A DNA stretch of 64,000 nt from an uncultured Dehalococcoidia bacterium (GCA_951813535.1 OX638345.1:2477158-2541157); one strand, 5' to 3'. Shown: positions 19,145-28,478, counted from the first letter of the stretch. Numbers and translations are program-made. Notes: generated from the letters alone by a model not told the origin.

Positions 19145-20366
19145 CTCACGCCTACCCACTTTGAGTTGACGGGTTGAAGAAAGCCGGTCTCTCCGGGTAA
19201 GGAACGGGTTAGCTGCCACATTCCTGCCTGGGGAGGCCGACCATGTCATGGTATCGTCGTATCGCCACCTTTCTGAACTATTCTCTGCCGCAGGTGCGGA
19301 CGACCCGCCAAACCAATCTGGCCCTGCTCACGATGGCTATTCTGGAGCGTCGCGCCCTGGCCATATCGGTGTTGGTGCGGGCCTGGCGGGTTGAACTGCC
19401 CTATTCTCACCACCGGCGGAAGAAACGGCTCTTTCGCTTTCTGTCCAACACCGGCTTTGACACCGTGGCGGTGCAGACGGCGCTGCTAGCTCTCATCTGC
19501 CAGGCGGCCAAGTTGCGAGGGCTGACCCCGATCATGATCGACTGGTCTGATCTGGGACAGGGGCGCAACGGACTGTTCGCAGCGGTCTGTTTTCGAGGTC
19601 GGGGGCTGCCCCTGCTCAGCTGGGGTGTCCACGCCGGAAGAGTTGGACCCGTCCCAGAACCGGGTGGAGGAGTTCTTCATCGGTAGGCCGTTGCGCCACC
19701 TGCCCACCAACATCCGGTCCTTGCTGTTGGCCGACCGTCGGTTTGGCCGGGCCAGCCTGATCCGTTTGGTGCAGCAGATGCCCAACCACACCGGCTACCC
19801 CGTGGACTACGTGATCCGCCTCAGGGGCGATGTGGTGTTCCAGAGCGCCGATTATCGTTCCTCTGGATATCGTAGTCGATTGCGGGACTATTCCCTGCCC
19901 AAAGACCGGATCCTGTTCTGGCCTCGGACCCTCTACCGATCCGATGGAGCGGCGGTCATCAATCTGGCGCTCTATTGGCTTCGAGGTCATCGAGAGCCCT
20001 GGTATCTGGCCACGTCGTTGACCAACCCTCACCAGGCGGTGCGGATGTATCGGAAATGGACGCAGCCGGAGCAGTACTTCAAGAGCCTGCCTCGTGCTAC
20101 GACACGGGGATGGCAAGCAACGCTTCGGGTTGAACCGGAGCACGGTAACCACCACCGACCGGCTGCAACGGTTGCTGGTCGGGCCGCTGCTGACCTGCTG
20201 CCTGTAGATCATGATGGGCATGCGGGCATCGCAACTTTCCGGCGGCAGGTCTGCTCCCGTGGGAAGCTGGGCATCCTGCATCTGGGCTATGAATACTACC
20301 TTGCCACACCCGACCCGCCCGACCACCTCTTCGCCATCCACCAAAATCAAACCGGGTACGCGTGAG
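19145..20366. mobile_element. Degenerate IS4-family-type insertion sequence
   Basis: About 1.22 kb bounded by imperfect 18-bp inverted repeats: CTCACGCCTACCCACTTT at 19145-19162, and the complement of CTCACGCGTACCCGGTTT at 20349-20366 (15 of 18 match). It encloses a frameshifted DDE transposase gene, and the right repeat overlaps the last transposase codons. No clear target duplication is visible. The right end is fused directly to a cadherin-repeat coding remnant, whose upstream portion is not found on the left side. The right repeat also matches the ends of the small element at 11098-11234. Confidence 0.6.
19243..20365 (+). pseudogene. IS4-family DDE transposase, frameshifted
   Basis: The 5' piece (19243 to about 19640) includes the first catalytic block MIDWSDLGQGRNG. 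The continuation is in the next frame from 19625, with the second Asp in LLLADRRFGRASLIRL and the C-terminal Y-x2-K/W-x-x-P-E-Q block (MYRKWTQPEQYF) that carries the catalytic Glu. A second set of shifts near 20090-20230 scrambles the region reading TDRLQRLLVG; the ending LGILHLGYEYYLATP returns in frame. With at least two frameshifts, the product is unlikely to be active unless supplied in trans. Confidence 0.82.
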
Positions 20367-21643
20367 AGCCATTTCGCCATTGACGATTGGGGCCTATTCG
20401 TCTTCCGGGCGGACCGTCCTCCGGATTTCGACGCGCCCGGGGAAGCGACCGGGGACAACGTCTACAGCGTGACCATCCAGACCCGGCACCCCGAGACGAA
20501 CACCGGCAGCTTGGCGGTGACGGTGCTGGTCAACGAGGTGAACGAGGGGCCGGTGATCACCCGCCAGGGCGGCCTTTCCGGCATTCCTCCGGGCAGCGTA
20601 CCGGAGAACCACCCCGCAACCGAGGCGCTGGCCACCCACACCGCCTCCGACCCGGAGAACCCCGCAGCCGGCATCTACCGGTGGAGCGCGACCGTCCGCG
20701 ACGGCGGCGACTTCGTGATCAACGCCCTCGGCTAACTGCGGTTCCGGAACGCGCCGGGCTACGAGCGGCCGGCCGACACCGGTCGGGACAAGGTCTACGA
20801 GGTGACCGTGCGGGCCCACGACGGCCGGGTGTACGGGACGGTAGATGCGCCGCTGCTGGTCACCGTGACGGAGGTGAACGAGGCGTCGGTGATCACCACC
20901 ACCAGCCGCACCGAGTTCACCATCAGGGAGAACTCGACATCGACTGTCTACACCAACCGGGCCACGTACCAGGACCAAAACGACGTGATCCGGTGGTCGG
21001 TTGAGGAGACGGACGGTGGCGACTTCGTCATCGACCGCTACAGCGGTGTCCTGAGTTTCCGGAACACGCCGGACTACGGCCGTCCCGCCGACTCCGACCT
21101 GAACAACGTCTACGAACTCACGGTGCGGGCCACGACAGCCGGGCCTACGGTTGCCTGAACGTGGTCGTCACTGTCACCAAGGTCAACGAGGGCGCGCCGA
21201 TGGTCACCGGACGGACCACCCACAGCGTGCGGGAAAACACCCCCTCCACGATCTACACCTACTGGGCCACCGACCCGGATTTGGGCGACGCCATCGCGTG
21301 GTCGACGGGCGGGGACGATGGGGGAGACTTTGTCATCACCAGGGACAGCAGCGGTCGGGGCCTGCTGGCCTTCGCCATCCCGCCGGACTTTGAGAACCCG
21401 GCGGATAGCGATCAGGACGACGTCTACGAGCTGGAGGTGGTGGCCACCGACCGGGCGGACCTCTGAGGAACGCTGTCAGTAACCGTGACCGTCACCGCGC
21501 GGAACGAGTGGCCGGCGGATGCGGAGCGCGACAACGTGTACGAGGTAACAGTCGAAGCCAGCGACGAGACCGGCAACACGGTCCGCCTGGAGGTCACGGT
21601 CGTGAACCTGCCGGACCGAGACAGCCTCGACCAACGAGACTAG
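20367..21643 (+). pseudogene. Cadherin-type tandem-repeat adhesin, 5'-truncated and broken
   Basis: Contains three to four repeats of about 105 residues with cadherin-like blocks: DFDAPGEATGDNVYSVTIQ, TVTEVNEASVITTTSRTEF, DLNNVYELTVRA and DQDDVYELEVVATDRADL. Each repeat ends in a VNE-type linker. The frame is interrupted by TAA at 20733-20735, a frameshift near 21140 and TGA at 21464-21466, and the last repeat is shortened. There is no start or signal sequence because the 5' side ends at the IS terminus (20366). The intact protein would be a large secreted, calcium-binding adhesion protein. Confidence 0.82.
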
Positions 21644-22309
21644 ACCCGAGCGCATTCGGCGGCCGCAACATTTGGCTCGACGATGACTCGATATCCAGTT
21701 CGCAGCCCCAGTGGTACAAACTTCGCACATCCTCGATTGGCGGAATGGTGACGAAGTAGATCCCGGCTCATGCGTCGCCGTCATCGCACGCTAAATTCCA
21801 CCGTGGAATTGGCCGGGTGGGCACGCGGTGCTGAGATATTCAAGGGCGGCAATCGACGTAAGAACCAAAACTCGAAAATCCCTACTCAAAGCGGGGATAA
21901 CACCCAAACGCCATTGTGGGATTCCCTAACTTGCCCTTATTTTCCCGTAACGTAGCAAATTCTCTCTGATCTCAGCACGAGGCGACCCAATCATTGTTCT
22001 TCGACGAATCGCAAGTTCCCACTTGCTGTCCTTCGAAAAGTGGTAGCCGAGGCGCGAAGATGCAACGTCTTAAAACAGGGACTGAGGACGCTACACGCGC
22101 CATCGAGCGTGATCCCCGTCACCCGATGAGTTGCGCGCACCGCCCCGTAGCCTTCACCCAACTTCCCACGCCGGATCGTGGGCAAAAAAGCGGCCAGCCT
22201 GCGCGGAGGTGCCCGCGTCCCGGGCACACCATTACATTGACCGACTGAACAGGTGCCGAGACTCGATCCAAGAGTGGGACACAAAGTGGGAAACGCAAAC
22301 CCGACGCGC
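21644..22309. other. Non-coding spacer between adhesin remnant and tRNA-Arg
   Basis: About 670 bases with no frame that shows family motifs or codon bias. It contains one of two 24-bp direct repeats (21875-21898), whose partner lies just beyond the tRNA. A plus-strand frame at 22131-22379 reads through the tRNA complement and is an artefact. Confidence 0.55.
21875..21898. repeat. 24-bp direct repeat, distal copy
   Basis: Matches 22310-22333 at 23 of 24 positions (shared core ATCCCTACTCAAAGC). It lies 435 bp away in the same orientation. The partner sits four bases from the tRNA-Arg 3' end, which is where integrating elements often leave att duplications, but no integrase gene lies between the copies. 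Confidence 0.6.
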
Positions 22310-22333
22310 AAAATCCCTACTCAAAGCAGGGAT
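22310..22333 (-). terminator. Terminator-like hairpin and proximal repeat after tRNA-Arg
   Basis: On the minus strand, ATCCCT and AGGGAT pair around a nine-base loop, followed by TTT, immediately after the CCA end of tRNA-Arg. It is a short, modest intrinsic terminator. The same 24 bases are the proximal copy of the direct repeat whose other copy is at 21875-21898. Confidence 0.55.
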
Positions 22334-22337
22334 GCAA

Positions 22338-22413
22338 TGGCGTCCCAGGCAGGATTCGAACCCGCGGCCAGCTGCTTAGAAGGCAGCCGCTCTATCCACT
22401 GAGCTACTGGGAC
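22338..22413 (-). tRNA. tRNA-Arg (anticodon TCT)
   Basis: 76 nt including an encoded CCA (22338-22340 on the complement). The acceptor stem GTCCCAG pairs with CTGGGAC and the discriminator is G. The D arm is GCTC..GAGC. The anticodon loop CTTCTAA gives anticodon TCT, reading AGA. The T arm is GCGGG-TTCGAAT-CCTGC. All stems pair. It marks the right border of the decayed accessory pocket. Confidence 0.97.
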
Positions 22414-22738
22414 GCGTCAGGATTAGCATAGTAAGGGCGTCAGTGGGATGTCAACGCTCAGATCCGCGCATCCGCGGACCCAGCATGACTACGGAAGAGC
22501 GCCGGCGATGGAGACTGAGGAACATCGCCCGCTCCCCGATAGCGTCGTCCGGATCGACGTCGTGATCGAACAACGACAACGGGCAGCTGGCCAGGCGCGA
22601 GTTCCGAGGCTCCCCACGCGGGAGCGGACCGGAAGTTTTGTAGTAAACTTACCGGAACGATGCGCGACCGGGGCGCGGGCACACCCGAAGGTGTGGATGC
22701 GGCGGCGCCTACAATTTCGAACAGCGGGAAAAGCCTGT

Positions 22739-23146
22739 ATGACTGCCCAACGAACCAACCCGATCCGAGTCCTCGTAGCCAAGCCGGGATTGGATGGACA
22801 TGATCGGGGCGCGAAGGTGATCGCCCGGGCGTTGCGCGATGCCGGGATGGAGGTCATCTACACGGGTATCCGTCAGACACCACGCATGGTGGTGCAGGCT
22901 GCTGCCCAGGAGGACGTTTCGGTCCTGGGGTTGAGCATCCTTTCCGGAGCCCACATGGAATTGCTCCCGGAAATTATGCGGTTGCTGGGCGAACAAAGCA
23001 TGGATGACGTGCTGGTGGTGCTGGGTGGTATAGTGCCGGAAGAAGACCGCGAAGCATTGTCCCGAATGGGAGTCGCCGCAGTCTTCGGACCGGGTACCTC
23101 CACAAACGATATCATCGAATACATCAATACCTACGCGTCGGATTAG
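22739..23146 (+). CDS. Methylmalonyl-CoA mutase, cobalamin-binding small subunit
   Basis: 135 residues, a stand-alone B12-binding domain. It shows DGHDRGAK near residue 19, the D-x-H-x-x-G cobalamin-ligating motif with axial His, then [15 protein letters not shown] and [11 protein letters not shown]. Together with the catalytic large subunit it isomerises methylmalonyl-CoA to succinyl-CoA. The large subunit is encoded 14 kb away on the other strand (37056-38714). The ATG at 22739 is chosen because residues upstream lack family similarity. It is followed by a GC-rich hairpin (23171-23187) without a T-run. Confidence 0.93.
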   Translation: MTAQRTNPIRVLVAKPGLDGHDRGAKVIARALRDAGMEVIYTGIRQTPRMVVQAAAQEDVSVLGLSILSGAHMELLPEIMRLLGEQSMDDVLVVLGGIVPEEDREALSRMGVAAVFGPGTSTNDIIEYINTYASD

Positions 23147-23236
23147 CGAACCGCTGATAATTCATTCAACCGCGGCGACAAGCCGCGCCGCAGGTTTGAA
23201 AATTCAAAAAATTGGCAAAACACGCACATTGATCTA

Positions 23237-23265
23237 TTGATGGCTCAATTGCGCCAACCTATAAT
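23237..23265 (+). promoter_or_regulatory. Sigma-70-type promoter for the yceD-rpmF block
   Basis: The -35 is TTGATG at 23237-23242 and the -10 is TATAAT at 23260-23265, with a 17-bp spacer, 48 bases before the yceD start. The -10 matches consensus and the -35 matches four of six positions. It probably drives yceD and rpmF, perhaps further. Confidence 0.75.
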
Positions 23266-23312
23266 CTGGCGTCAATTCGGAAACGACGTGCGTATTCAGG
23301 TCGCAAACAACC

Positions 23313-23834
23313 ATGAAGTACAACGTCGCGCAACTGCTGAAAGAAGCGATCGGTTCGCATCGCAATTTCGACATCGAGGAGGCAATCTGCGACGCTGACT
23401 ATCCGGTGGAACATGTTCGGGGCTCGGTGGACATGGTGCGGACGCACCAGGGCATATGGGTCCAGGCATGGCTTGCCGTCCAGGTGCCGCAATGTTGTTC
23501 ACGGTGTCTTGAGGTGTTTTCGCGAACGCTGCGCGTGGAACTCGACGAGGAGTACTTCCCTGAAGTTGACGTCAAAACCGGTTTCAAGTCGTTGCCTCCG
23601 GACGACGGGGAAGTGTTGTACATCAGCGCGGACCATAACCTGGATTTGGCGGAGGCCACTCGTCAAGCCACGCTGGCCGCTCTGCCGCTGAAATCGCTGT
23701 GCAAGCCTGATTGCGGCGGCATCTGCGACCGTTGCGGTTGTGATCGCAACCAGGGTTCATGTGACTGTTATAATCGGGAGATCGATCCGCGGTGGGCGGT
23801 ATTGCGCTCTTTGATGGATGAGCAGCAACCTTGA
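23313..23834 (+). CDS. yceD: YceD/DUF177 family protein
   Basis: 173 residues. The DUF177 signature is CSRCLEVFSRTLRVELDEEY, and the C-terminal Cys cluster is LCKPDCGGICDRCGCDRN followed by C-x-C, likely metal-binding. Members of this family are nearly always encoded directly before rpmF, as here. YceD has been linked to large-subunit rRNA accumulation in plants and E. coli. The ATG at 23313 follows the predicted promoter by about 48 bases. The next gene, rpmF, begins 78 bp later. Confidence 0.9.
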   Translation: MKYNVAQLLKEAIGSHRNFDIEEAICDADYPVEHVRGSVDMVRTHQGIWVQAWLAVQVPQCCSRCLEVFSRTLRVELDEEYFPEVDVKTGFKSLPPDDGEVLYISADHNLDLAEATRQATLAALPLKSLCKPDCGGICDRCGCDRNQGSCDCYNREIDPRWAVLRSLMDEQQP

Positions 23835-23912
23835 ACGTAAAGCACGACAGCATCGATGGTTCTCGACCGGCACATGCCGGCGAGACATCAGCTTCAAAGA
23901 TGGAATAGGAAA

Positions 23913-24092
23913 ATGGGAGCACTACCGAACAAAAAATTGACCAGAGCACGCAAGGGACGACGACTATCGTCTCCGGCGTACCGGCTCAGGGCCTTGCATC
24001 CAGCACGCTGCCCCAGGTGCCGGGCGGCGAAACGGCCGCATGCAGCATGCCCAGGTTGCGGGTTTTACAGGGGCCGGCAGGTCGGAAGCTGA
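23913..24092 (+). CDS. rpmF: 50S ribosomal protein L32
   Basis: 59 residues, a normal L32 length. The N-terminal MGALPNKKLTRARKGRR is the basic rRNA-binding tail. The zinc-ribbon cysteines are CPRC and CPGC with the expected spacing. The ATG at 23913 is chosen over the upstream in-frame GTG at 23856 because L32 begins at this point and AGGA precedes it. It has the usual position after yceD and before fatty acid synthesis genes. Confidence 0.95.
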   Translation: MGALPNKKLTRARKGRRLSSPAYRLRALHPARCPRCRAAKRPHAACPGCGFYRGRQVGS

Positions 24093-24168
24093 CCGACCAA
24101 GCAAACCACCGATAAAGACGAATTAACTGGGCCGCGATTTTGCATCGCTATTTTGGAGAGCGGTCATC

Positions 24169-25119
24169 ATGGCAGACATCGCCCGAACACCGGTTTACTC
24201 ATATATTTTCCCCGGTCAGGGCACTCAAAAAGTCGGTATGGGCCGTTCGTTGTACGAACTGTCGCCCGCCGCACGCGAGATATTCGGCGAAGCTGACGAA
24301 AGCCTCGGAATAAACCTATCGAAGTTGATGTTCGAAGGTCCCGCAGAAGATTTGCAAGATACCGCGCACGCCCAGCCGGCGATAATGACAGTGTGCATCG
24401 CCATCTGGCGAGCGTGGCAAGAGTACCTGGGTCCGCAGGCTCCGGATCCCGTGGCGGTTGCCGGGCACAGTCTTGGCGAATATACGTCCATGGTGGTCGG
24501 TGGTGTTATGGATTTCCGTGACGGCATTCGGCTCGTGCGGGAACGAGGGCGGTTGATGCATGAGGCATCTGAAACGCATCCCGGGTCCATGGCCGCGATC
24601 ATCGGACTTGACGAGTACGACGTCGCGCAGGTGGCCCTCGACTCCGGTGTCGAGATGGCCAACATTAACTCGGACGATCAGATCGTTGTGAGTGGAGACA
24701 AAATGGCCCTGGCCAGAGCCATGGACCTGGCGTCAGCTCGCGGAGCCAAAAAGGTCGTGCCGCTGGCCGTTAGCGGAGCTTTCCACTCCCGCTTGATGGC
24801 AGAAGCGCAAGAGGGGTTGACCGACGCGATCGACCACGTTCGATTGCATGACCCGCGGTTCCCGGTGATTGCGAATTCCACCGGGACAGCCATCGTGAAT
24901 TCGGAACAGGCCCGCCACGAGTTGCTTACCGGTCTTTGCCACTGTGTAATGTGGAAACACTCGGTGCGGTTCATGGTCGACTCCGGGGTCAATCGTTTCG
25001 TCGAGTTCGGGCCGGCACGAGTATTGTCCAGCCTCGTTCGTCGGATCGATCCGGACGTTGAAGCATTGACACTGTCGGATCCGGACTCAATCCGCAAAGT
25101 AGGCACCGACGCGCCTTAA
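24169..25119 (+). CDS. fabD: Malonyl-CoA:ACP transacylase
   Basis: 316 residues. Transfers malonyl from CoA to acyl carrier protein to start fatty acid elongation. FPGQGTQKVGMG is near residue 14. The nucleophile elbow is GHSLGEY with Ser101, and the second catalytic residue is His in SGAFHSRLM at about 206. NSTGTAIVNSEQARHELL is the typical C-terminal lobe block. GGAGAG lies upstream of the ATG at 24169. It sits in the yceD-rpmF-fabD arrangement common in bacteria, and acpP follows after nusB. Confidence 0.96.
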   Translation: MADIARTPVYSYIFPGQGTQKVGMGRSLYELSPAAREIFGEADESLGINLSKLMFEGPAEDLQDTAHAQPAIMTVCIAIWRAWQEYLGPQAPDPVAVAGHSLGEYTSMVVGGVMDFRDGIRLVRERGRLMHEASETHPGSMAAIIGLDEYDVAQVALDSGVEMANINSDDQIVVSGDKMALARAMDLASARGAKKVVPLAVSGAFHSRLMAEAQEGLTDAIDHVRLHDPRFPVIANSTGTAIVNSEQARHELLTGLCHCVMWKHSVRFMVDSGVNRFVEFGPARVLSSLVRRIDPDVEALTLSDPDSIRKVGTDAP

Positions 25120-25184
25120 CCATTCAAGTTCGCACGTTTTGCCGGAGACAACCGTGGTGCTGAGCGCTACGGCTGCGGCGGACA

Positions 25185-25649
25185 ATGTTCGATAGTCCGT
25201 TCACCCCAGGCATCCACCACGGTCCGGTCGGCAGACAGGCCAGAGTGCTCACGCTGTTGTCACTCTACGCCGTCGATGTTCGGCCACGTGCGGCGAGTGA
25301 GACGATGGACTGGTTGTGCGCCCAGAACCCGGCCACGACGAGCACCAGGAGAGCCGCCCAGTCCATGGTCAGCGGCATAACCGAGGAAGGTTCCGGCGTC
25401 GACGAGATAATCAGCCGTTATGCACCCGCCCTTCCTGTGCGGTTGCTTTCTATCGTTGACCGCAACATATTGCGTGTGGCAATCTATGAACTGCTCAATC
25501 GCGATAACATTCCGAGGAACGTCATCATCAACGAAGCTGTCGAGTTAGCGTCCATTTTCGGCAGCGAGAGCAGTGCCCGTTTCGTTAACGGCGTTCTGGG
25601 CTCAGTTGCCCACGATCTGCAGGCGCCCGTTGACAGTGCGGTAAATTAG
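25185..25649 (+). CDS. nusB: Transcription antitermination protein NusB
   Basis: 154 residues, all-helical. It has the RNA-binding N-terminal region (GRQARVLTLLSLYAVDV) and the NusB core near the C-terminus (LLSIVDRNILRVAIYELL, NVIINEAVELASIFG, ARFVNGVLGSV). NusB with NusE binds boxA RNA to promote processive rRNA transcription. Its place between fabD and acpP is unusual; nusB more often sits near ribH or efp. Confidence 0.95.
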   Translation: MFDSPFTPGIHHGPVGRQARVLTLLSLYAVDVRPRAASETMDWLCAQNPATTSTRRAAQSMVSGITEEGSGVDEIISRYAPALPVRLLSIVDRNILRVAIYELLNRDNIPRNVIINEAVELASIFGSESSARFVNGVLGSVAHDLQAPVDSAVN

Positions 25650-25718
25650 TTTAGACTCCGCACGCCTCAGACCCATTCACGTGGTCATTCCCACCACTAT
25701 TTTCACGGAGATGAACTT

Positions 25719-25979
25719 GTGAGTACCGTGCTCGAACGGATTACCGACATCGTAGTTGACAAGCTCGGCGTCGACGCCGGCGATGTCAGCGAGAGCTCAT
25801 CCTTTCAGGATGACCTGGGGGCCGATTCGCTGGACTTGGTTGAACTCATCATGGCGTTCGAAGAGGAATTCAGTTCGAACGAAAACACCATCGAAATCCC
25901 CGATGAAGACGCGGGCGAGATCCACACCATCGCCGACGCGGTCAATTACCTGAAAGGCAAAGGCGTGACGGATGAATAG
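25719..25979 (+). CDS. acpP: Acyl carrier protein
   Basis: 86 residues. The phosphopantetheine site is [18 protein letters not shown], with Ser37 in the D-S-L motif. The overall acidic four-helix pattern fits. The start is GTG at 25719 with GGAG upstream. It carries growing acyl chains for the fatty acid synthase enzymes FabD (upstream) and FabI (54614-55387). Confidence 0.97.
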   Translation: MSTVLERITDIVVDKLGVDAGDVSESSSFQDDLGADSLDLVELIMAFEEEFSSNENTIEIPDEDAGEIHTIADAVNYLKGKGVTDE

Positions 25980-26028
25980 GCCCGCGGCTTGCCGGACGGG
26001 ATGACTTTGGACATGGGTAACTTACGGG

Positions 26029-26784
26029 ATGGACACACTCGCCGAGGTAGCTCGTGTCGTGAACGGGTGCACCGACTGTCACTTGCATGCTGGCAGGACG
26101 AACGCCGTGCCGGGTGAGGGCCCTGACGCTGCCGAGTTGCTTTTCATCGGAGAAGGTCCGGGGTTCCACGAGGATCGGCAAGGCCGGCCGTTCGTGGGAC
26201 CGGCGGGAAATTTTCTCGAGGACCTGCTCCAATCCATCGGCATGACGAGGGAGCAGGTGTACATAGCGAACATGGTGAAGTGCCGGCCCCCAGATAACCG
26301 GGATCCCGTACCCTCCGAAATCTCGGCGTGCAGCAAATATCTTGACCGACAGATAGAACTCCTCAACCCGCTATTGATAATTACGCTGGGCCGATTTTCC
26401 ACGGCACGATTTATCCCGGGGCAAAGCATCAGCCGGGTGAGGGGCCGTTTGAGACGGGTCAGCGGGCGTCACATCTTTCCCATCATGCACCCCGCGGCCG
26501 GGTTGCGCCGCCAGGAAATGAGGGTCGCCATCGAGGAGGATTTCGCCAAGATCCCGGGCCTGCTGGACGTTCTGCGAATCCAGTCCGAACCAGCTTCCGA
26601 AGATCATCAAATCCGAGAAACGGCGTCTTCCTTCGAGGCATCACCGCCAGAGCCAACACGTTCCCTCTGGGATATGCTGGGCCCTCCGGGCCAGGCACAC
26701 GCCACACCCCCGTCTCATGATCCGGTCGTCGACCAGCCTGAAGAACCCAACGAACCATTGCCGGGGCAGCAAAGGCTGTTCTGA
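26029..26784 (+). CDS. Uracil-DNA glycosylase, family 4 (Fe-S)
   Basis: 251 residues. It removes uracil from DNA. The four cluster cysteines are visible: C14 and C17 (GCTDC), one in VKCRPP and one in SACSKY. The catalytic/uracil-binding block is FIGEGPGFHEDRQGRPFVG, and the leucine-loop motif is MHPAAGL. The C-terminal 70 residues are a Pro/Glu-rich tail beyond the usual domain, of unknown role. It ends 11 bp before the RNase J start, so the two are likely co-transcribed. Confidence 0.94.
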   Translation: MDTLAEVARVVNGCTDCHLHAGRTNAVPGEGPDAAELLFIGEGPGFHEDRQGRPFVGPAGNFLEDLLQSIGMTREQVYIANMVKCRPPDNRDPVPSEISACSKYLDRQIELLNPLLIITLGRFSTARFIPGQSISRVRGRLRRVSGRHIFPIMHPAAGLRRQEMRVAIEEDFAKIPGLLDVLRIQSEPASEDHQIRETASSFEASPPEPTRSLWDMLGPPGQAHATPPSHDPVVDQPEEPNEPLPGQQRLF

Positions 26785-26795
26785 TACCGACTCGC

Positions 26796-28478
26796 GTGAC
26801 CACGTTGCCTGATTTTACCCCGCTTCCCGAAGAACCGCTGCGCATCTTGCCCCTGGGCGGGTTGGGCGAGATCGGCAAGAACATGATGGTGTTGGAATGC
26901 GGGGATGACATCATCATCGTCGACTGCGGAGTCCAATTCCCGACCGAGGACATGCCCGGCGTCGACCTGATCATACCCGACGTGTCCTATCTGATGTCTC
27001 AATCCCACCGAGTGCGCGGGATCCTGATCACCCACGGACACGAAGACCACATCGGAGCCCTGCCACACGTGCTCCCGGACCTCGATGTTCCGGTTTACGC
27101 CCCTCGGCTCGCCCATGGGCTGATTACCGTGAAACTCAATGAAAGGCGGCGCACCCGCGACGCCGTGGTGCACGCGGTGGAGCCGGAGCAGCCGGTCCAG
27201 TTCGGAGATCGCTTTCGCGCCACCTGGTTCCGCGTTTGCCACAGCATTCCGGACGCCATGGGCATTTGCATCGAAACCCCGTGGGGAAGTGTGATCCACA
27301 CCGGAGATTTCAAGATCGACCATACCCCGGTCGACGGCCACACCATCGATCTACCGGCGCTGGCCGAACGGGGCCAAAATGGCGTGCTGCTTTTGTTGTC
27401 GGACTCTACGTACGCCGAGTTGCCAGGATACACGCCGTCCGAGCAGACAATGGGTGACGCGTTGGATCGGGCCGTTGGCGACGCTCCCGGCCGGGTCATA
27501 ATCGCGACATTTGCATCGCTGATCAGCCGGATACAGCAGGTGATCACGGCGGCGGAAAATCATGATCGCCACGTGGCGTTTGTGGGCCGAAGTATGCTCG
27601 CCAACGTGCAAATGGCCACGGAAATGGGATATCTGGATGCCCTGCCGGGGACCATCGTTCCGGTACGCGACGTGGCGGGTTTGCCGCCGGACAGAGTCGT
27701 ACTGATGACCACCGGGAGCCAGGGCGAGCCGACGTCGGCGTTGGTCCGCATCGCCAACGGTGAAAGCCGGGACGTCGAACTGATGGAAGGCGACACCGTG
27801 GTCATATCGGCCACCCCGATTCCAGGCAACGAGCGGGCGGTTAGCCAGACCATCGACAATCTGCTGCGGCAGGGCGCGCGCGTGCTCTATGACCGCATCG
27901 CGCCGGTCCACGTGCACGGTCATGCGAGTCAGGAGGAGCTGAAGCTGATGCTCAACCTGACCCGGCCGCGTTACTTCGTCCCCGTACATGGCGAATATCG
28001 GCACCTGCGGGCGCACGCGCAACTGGCCTGGGAATTGGGAGCAGCGCCGGACGGCATATTCGTGATGGAGGACGGCGAGATCCTCGAGATCGACCAGGAC
28101 GGCGCCCAAATCGTCGATTCGATACCCGCTGGGCCCATTTACCTGGACGGTCCCACGATGATGGATACCGACAGCGTCGTACTGCGGGAAAGGCGGTCGC
28201 TGGCCCGCGACGGCGTTGTTGTCGTCTGCGTGGGCGTGGACCAGGGCGGCGAACTGACCGGTCCGGTCCAGGTTGCCGGCAGCGGGTTCATGGATCCAGG
28301 GGACGCCAGGGACACGTTCAAGCGCCTGGCGGAGGCGGTGGAGATGGGAGTTTCCGGCGATCTTCCGCCCGCCGACCTGGACAAAGCTCGCGCAAACATT
28401 AGAAAAGTTGCCAGACAGTTCCTACGCAATGATCTGAACAAACGCCCTATGATAATCCCGGTAATCCTGGATACGTGA
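26796..28478 (+). CDS. rnj: Ribonuclease J
   Basis: 560 residues. A metallo-beta-lactamase/beta-CASP RNase with 5'-exonuclease and endonuclease activity in mRNA decay and rRNA maturation. Motifs are LPLGGLGEIGKNM near residue 19, the metal motif HGHEDHIGAL at 80-89, HTGDFKIDHTP, beta-CASP STYAELPGYTPSE, and VHVHGHASQEELK near the end of the catalytic core. The C-terminal dimerisation domain is present. The start is GTG at 26796, eleven bases after the glycosylase stop. Confidence 0.96.
   Translation: MTTLPDFTPLPEEPLRILPLGGLGEIGKNMMVLECGDDIIIVDCGVQFPTEDMPGVDLIIPDVSYLMSQSHRVRGILITHGHEDHIGALPHVLPDLDVPVYAPRLAHGLITVKLNERRRTRDAVVHAVEPEQPVQFGDRFRATWFRVCHSIPDAMGICIETPWGSVIHTGDFKIDHTPVDGHTIDLPALAERGQNGVLLLLSDSTYAELPGYTPSEQTMGDALDRAVGDAPGRVIIATFASLISRIQQVITAAENHDRHVAFVGRSMLANVQMATEMGYLDALPGTIVPVRDVAGLPPDRVVLMTTGSQGEPTSALVRIANGESRDVELMEGDTVVISATPIPGNERAVSQTIDNLLRQGARVLYDRIAPVHVHGHASQEELKLMLNLTRPRYFVPVHGEYRHLRAHAQLAWELGAAPDGIFVMEDGEILEIDQDGAQIVDSIPAGPIYLDGPTMMDTDSVVLRERRSLARDGVVVVCVGVDQGGELTGPVQVAGSGFMDPGDARDTFKRLAEAVEMGVSGDLPPADLDKARANIRKVARQFLRNDLNKRPMIIPVILDT

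Noticed and set aside
19616-20458. 280-codon minus-strand frame across the IS4-type element
   Set aside because: It opposes the recognisable, though frameshifted, transposase and has no domain of its own.
22131-22379. 82-codon frame ending in RQDSNPRPAA
   Set aside because: The C-terminus is the antisense translation of tRNA-Arg, a well-known annotation artefact.
23171-23187. GC-rich hairpin after the mutase small subunit
   Set aside because: Only a 6-bp stem (CGCGGC/GCCGCG) and no T-run, so it is not convincing as a terminator.
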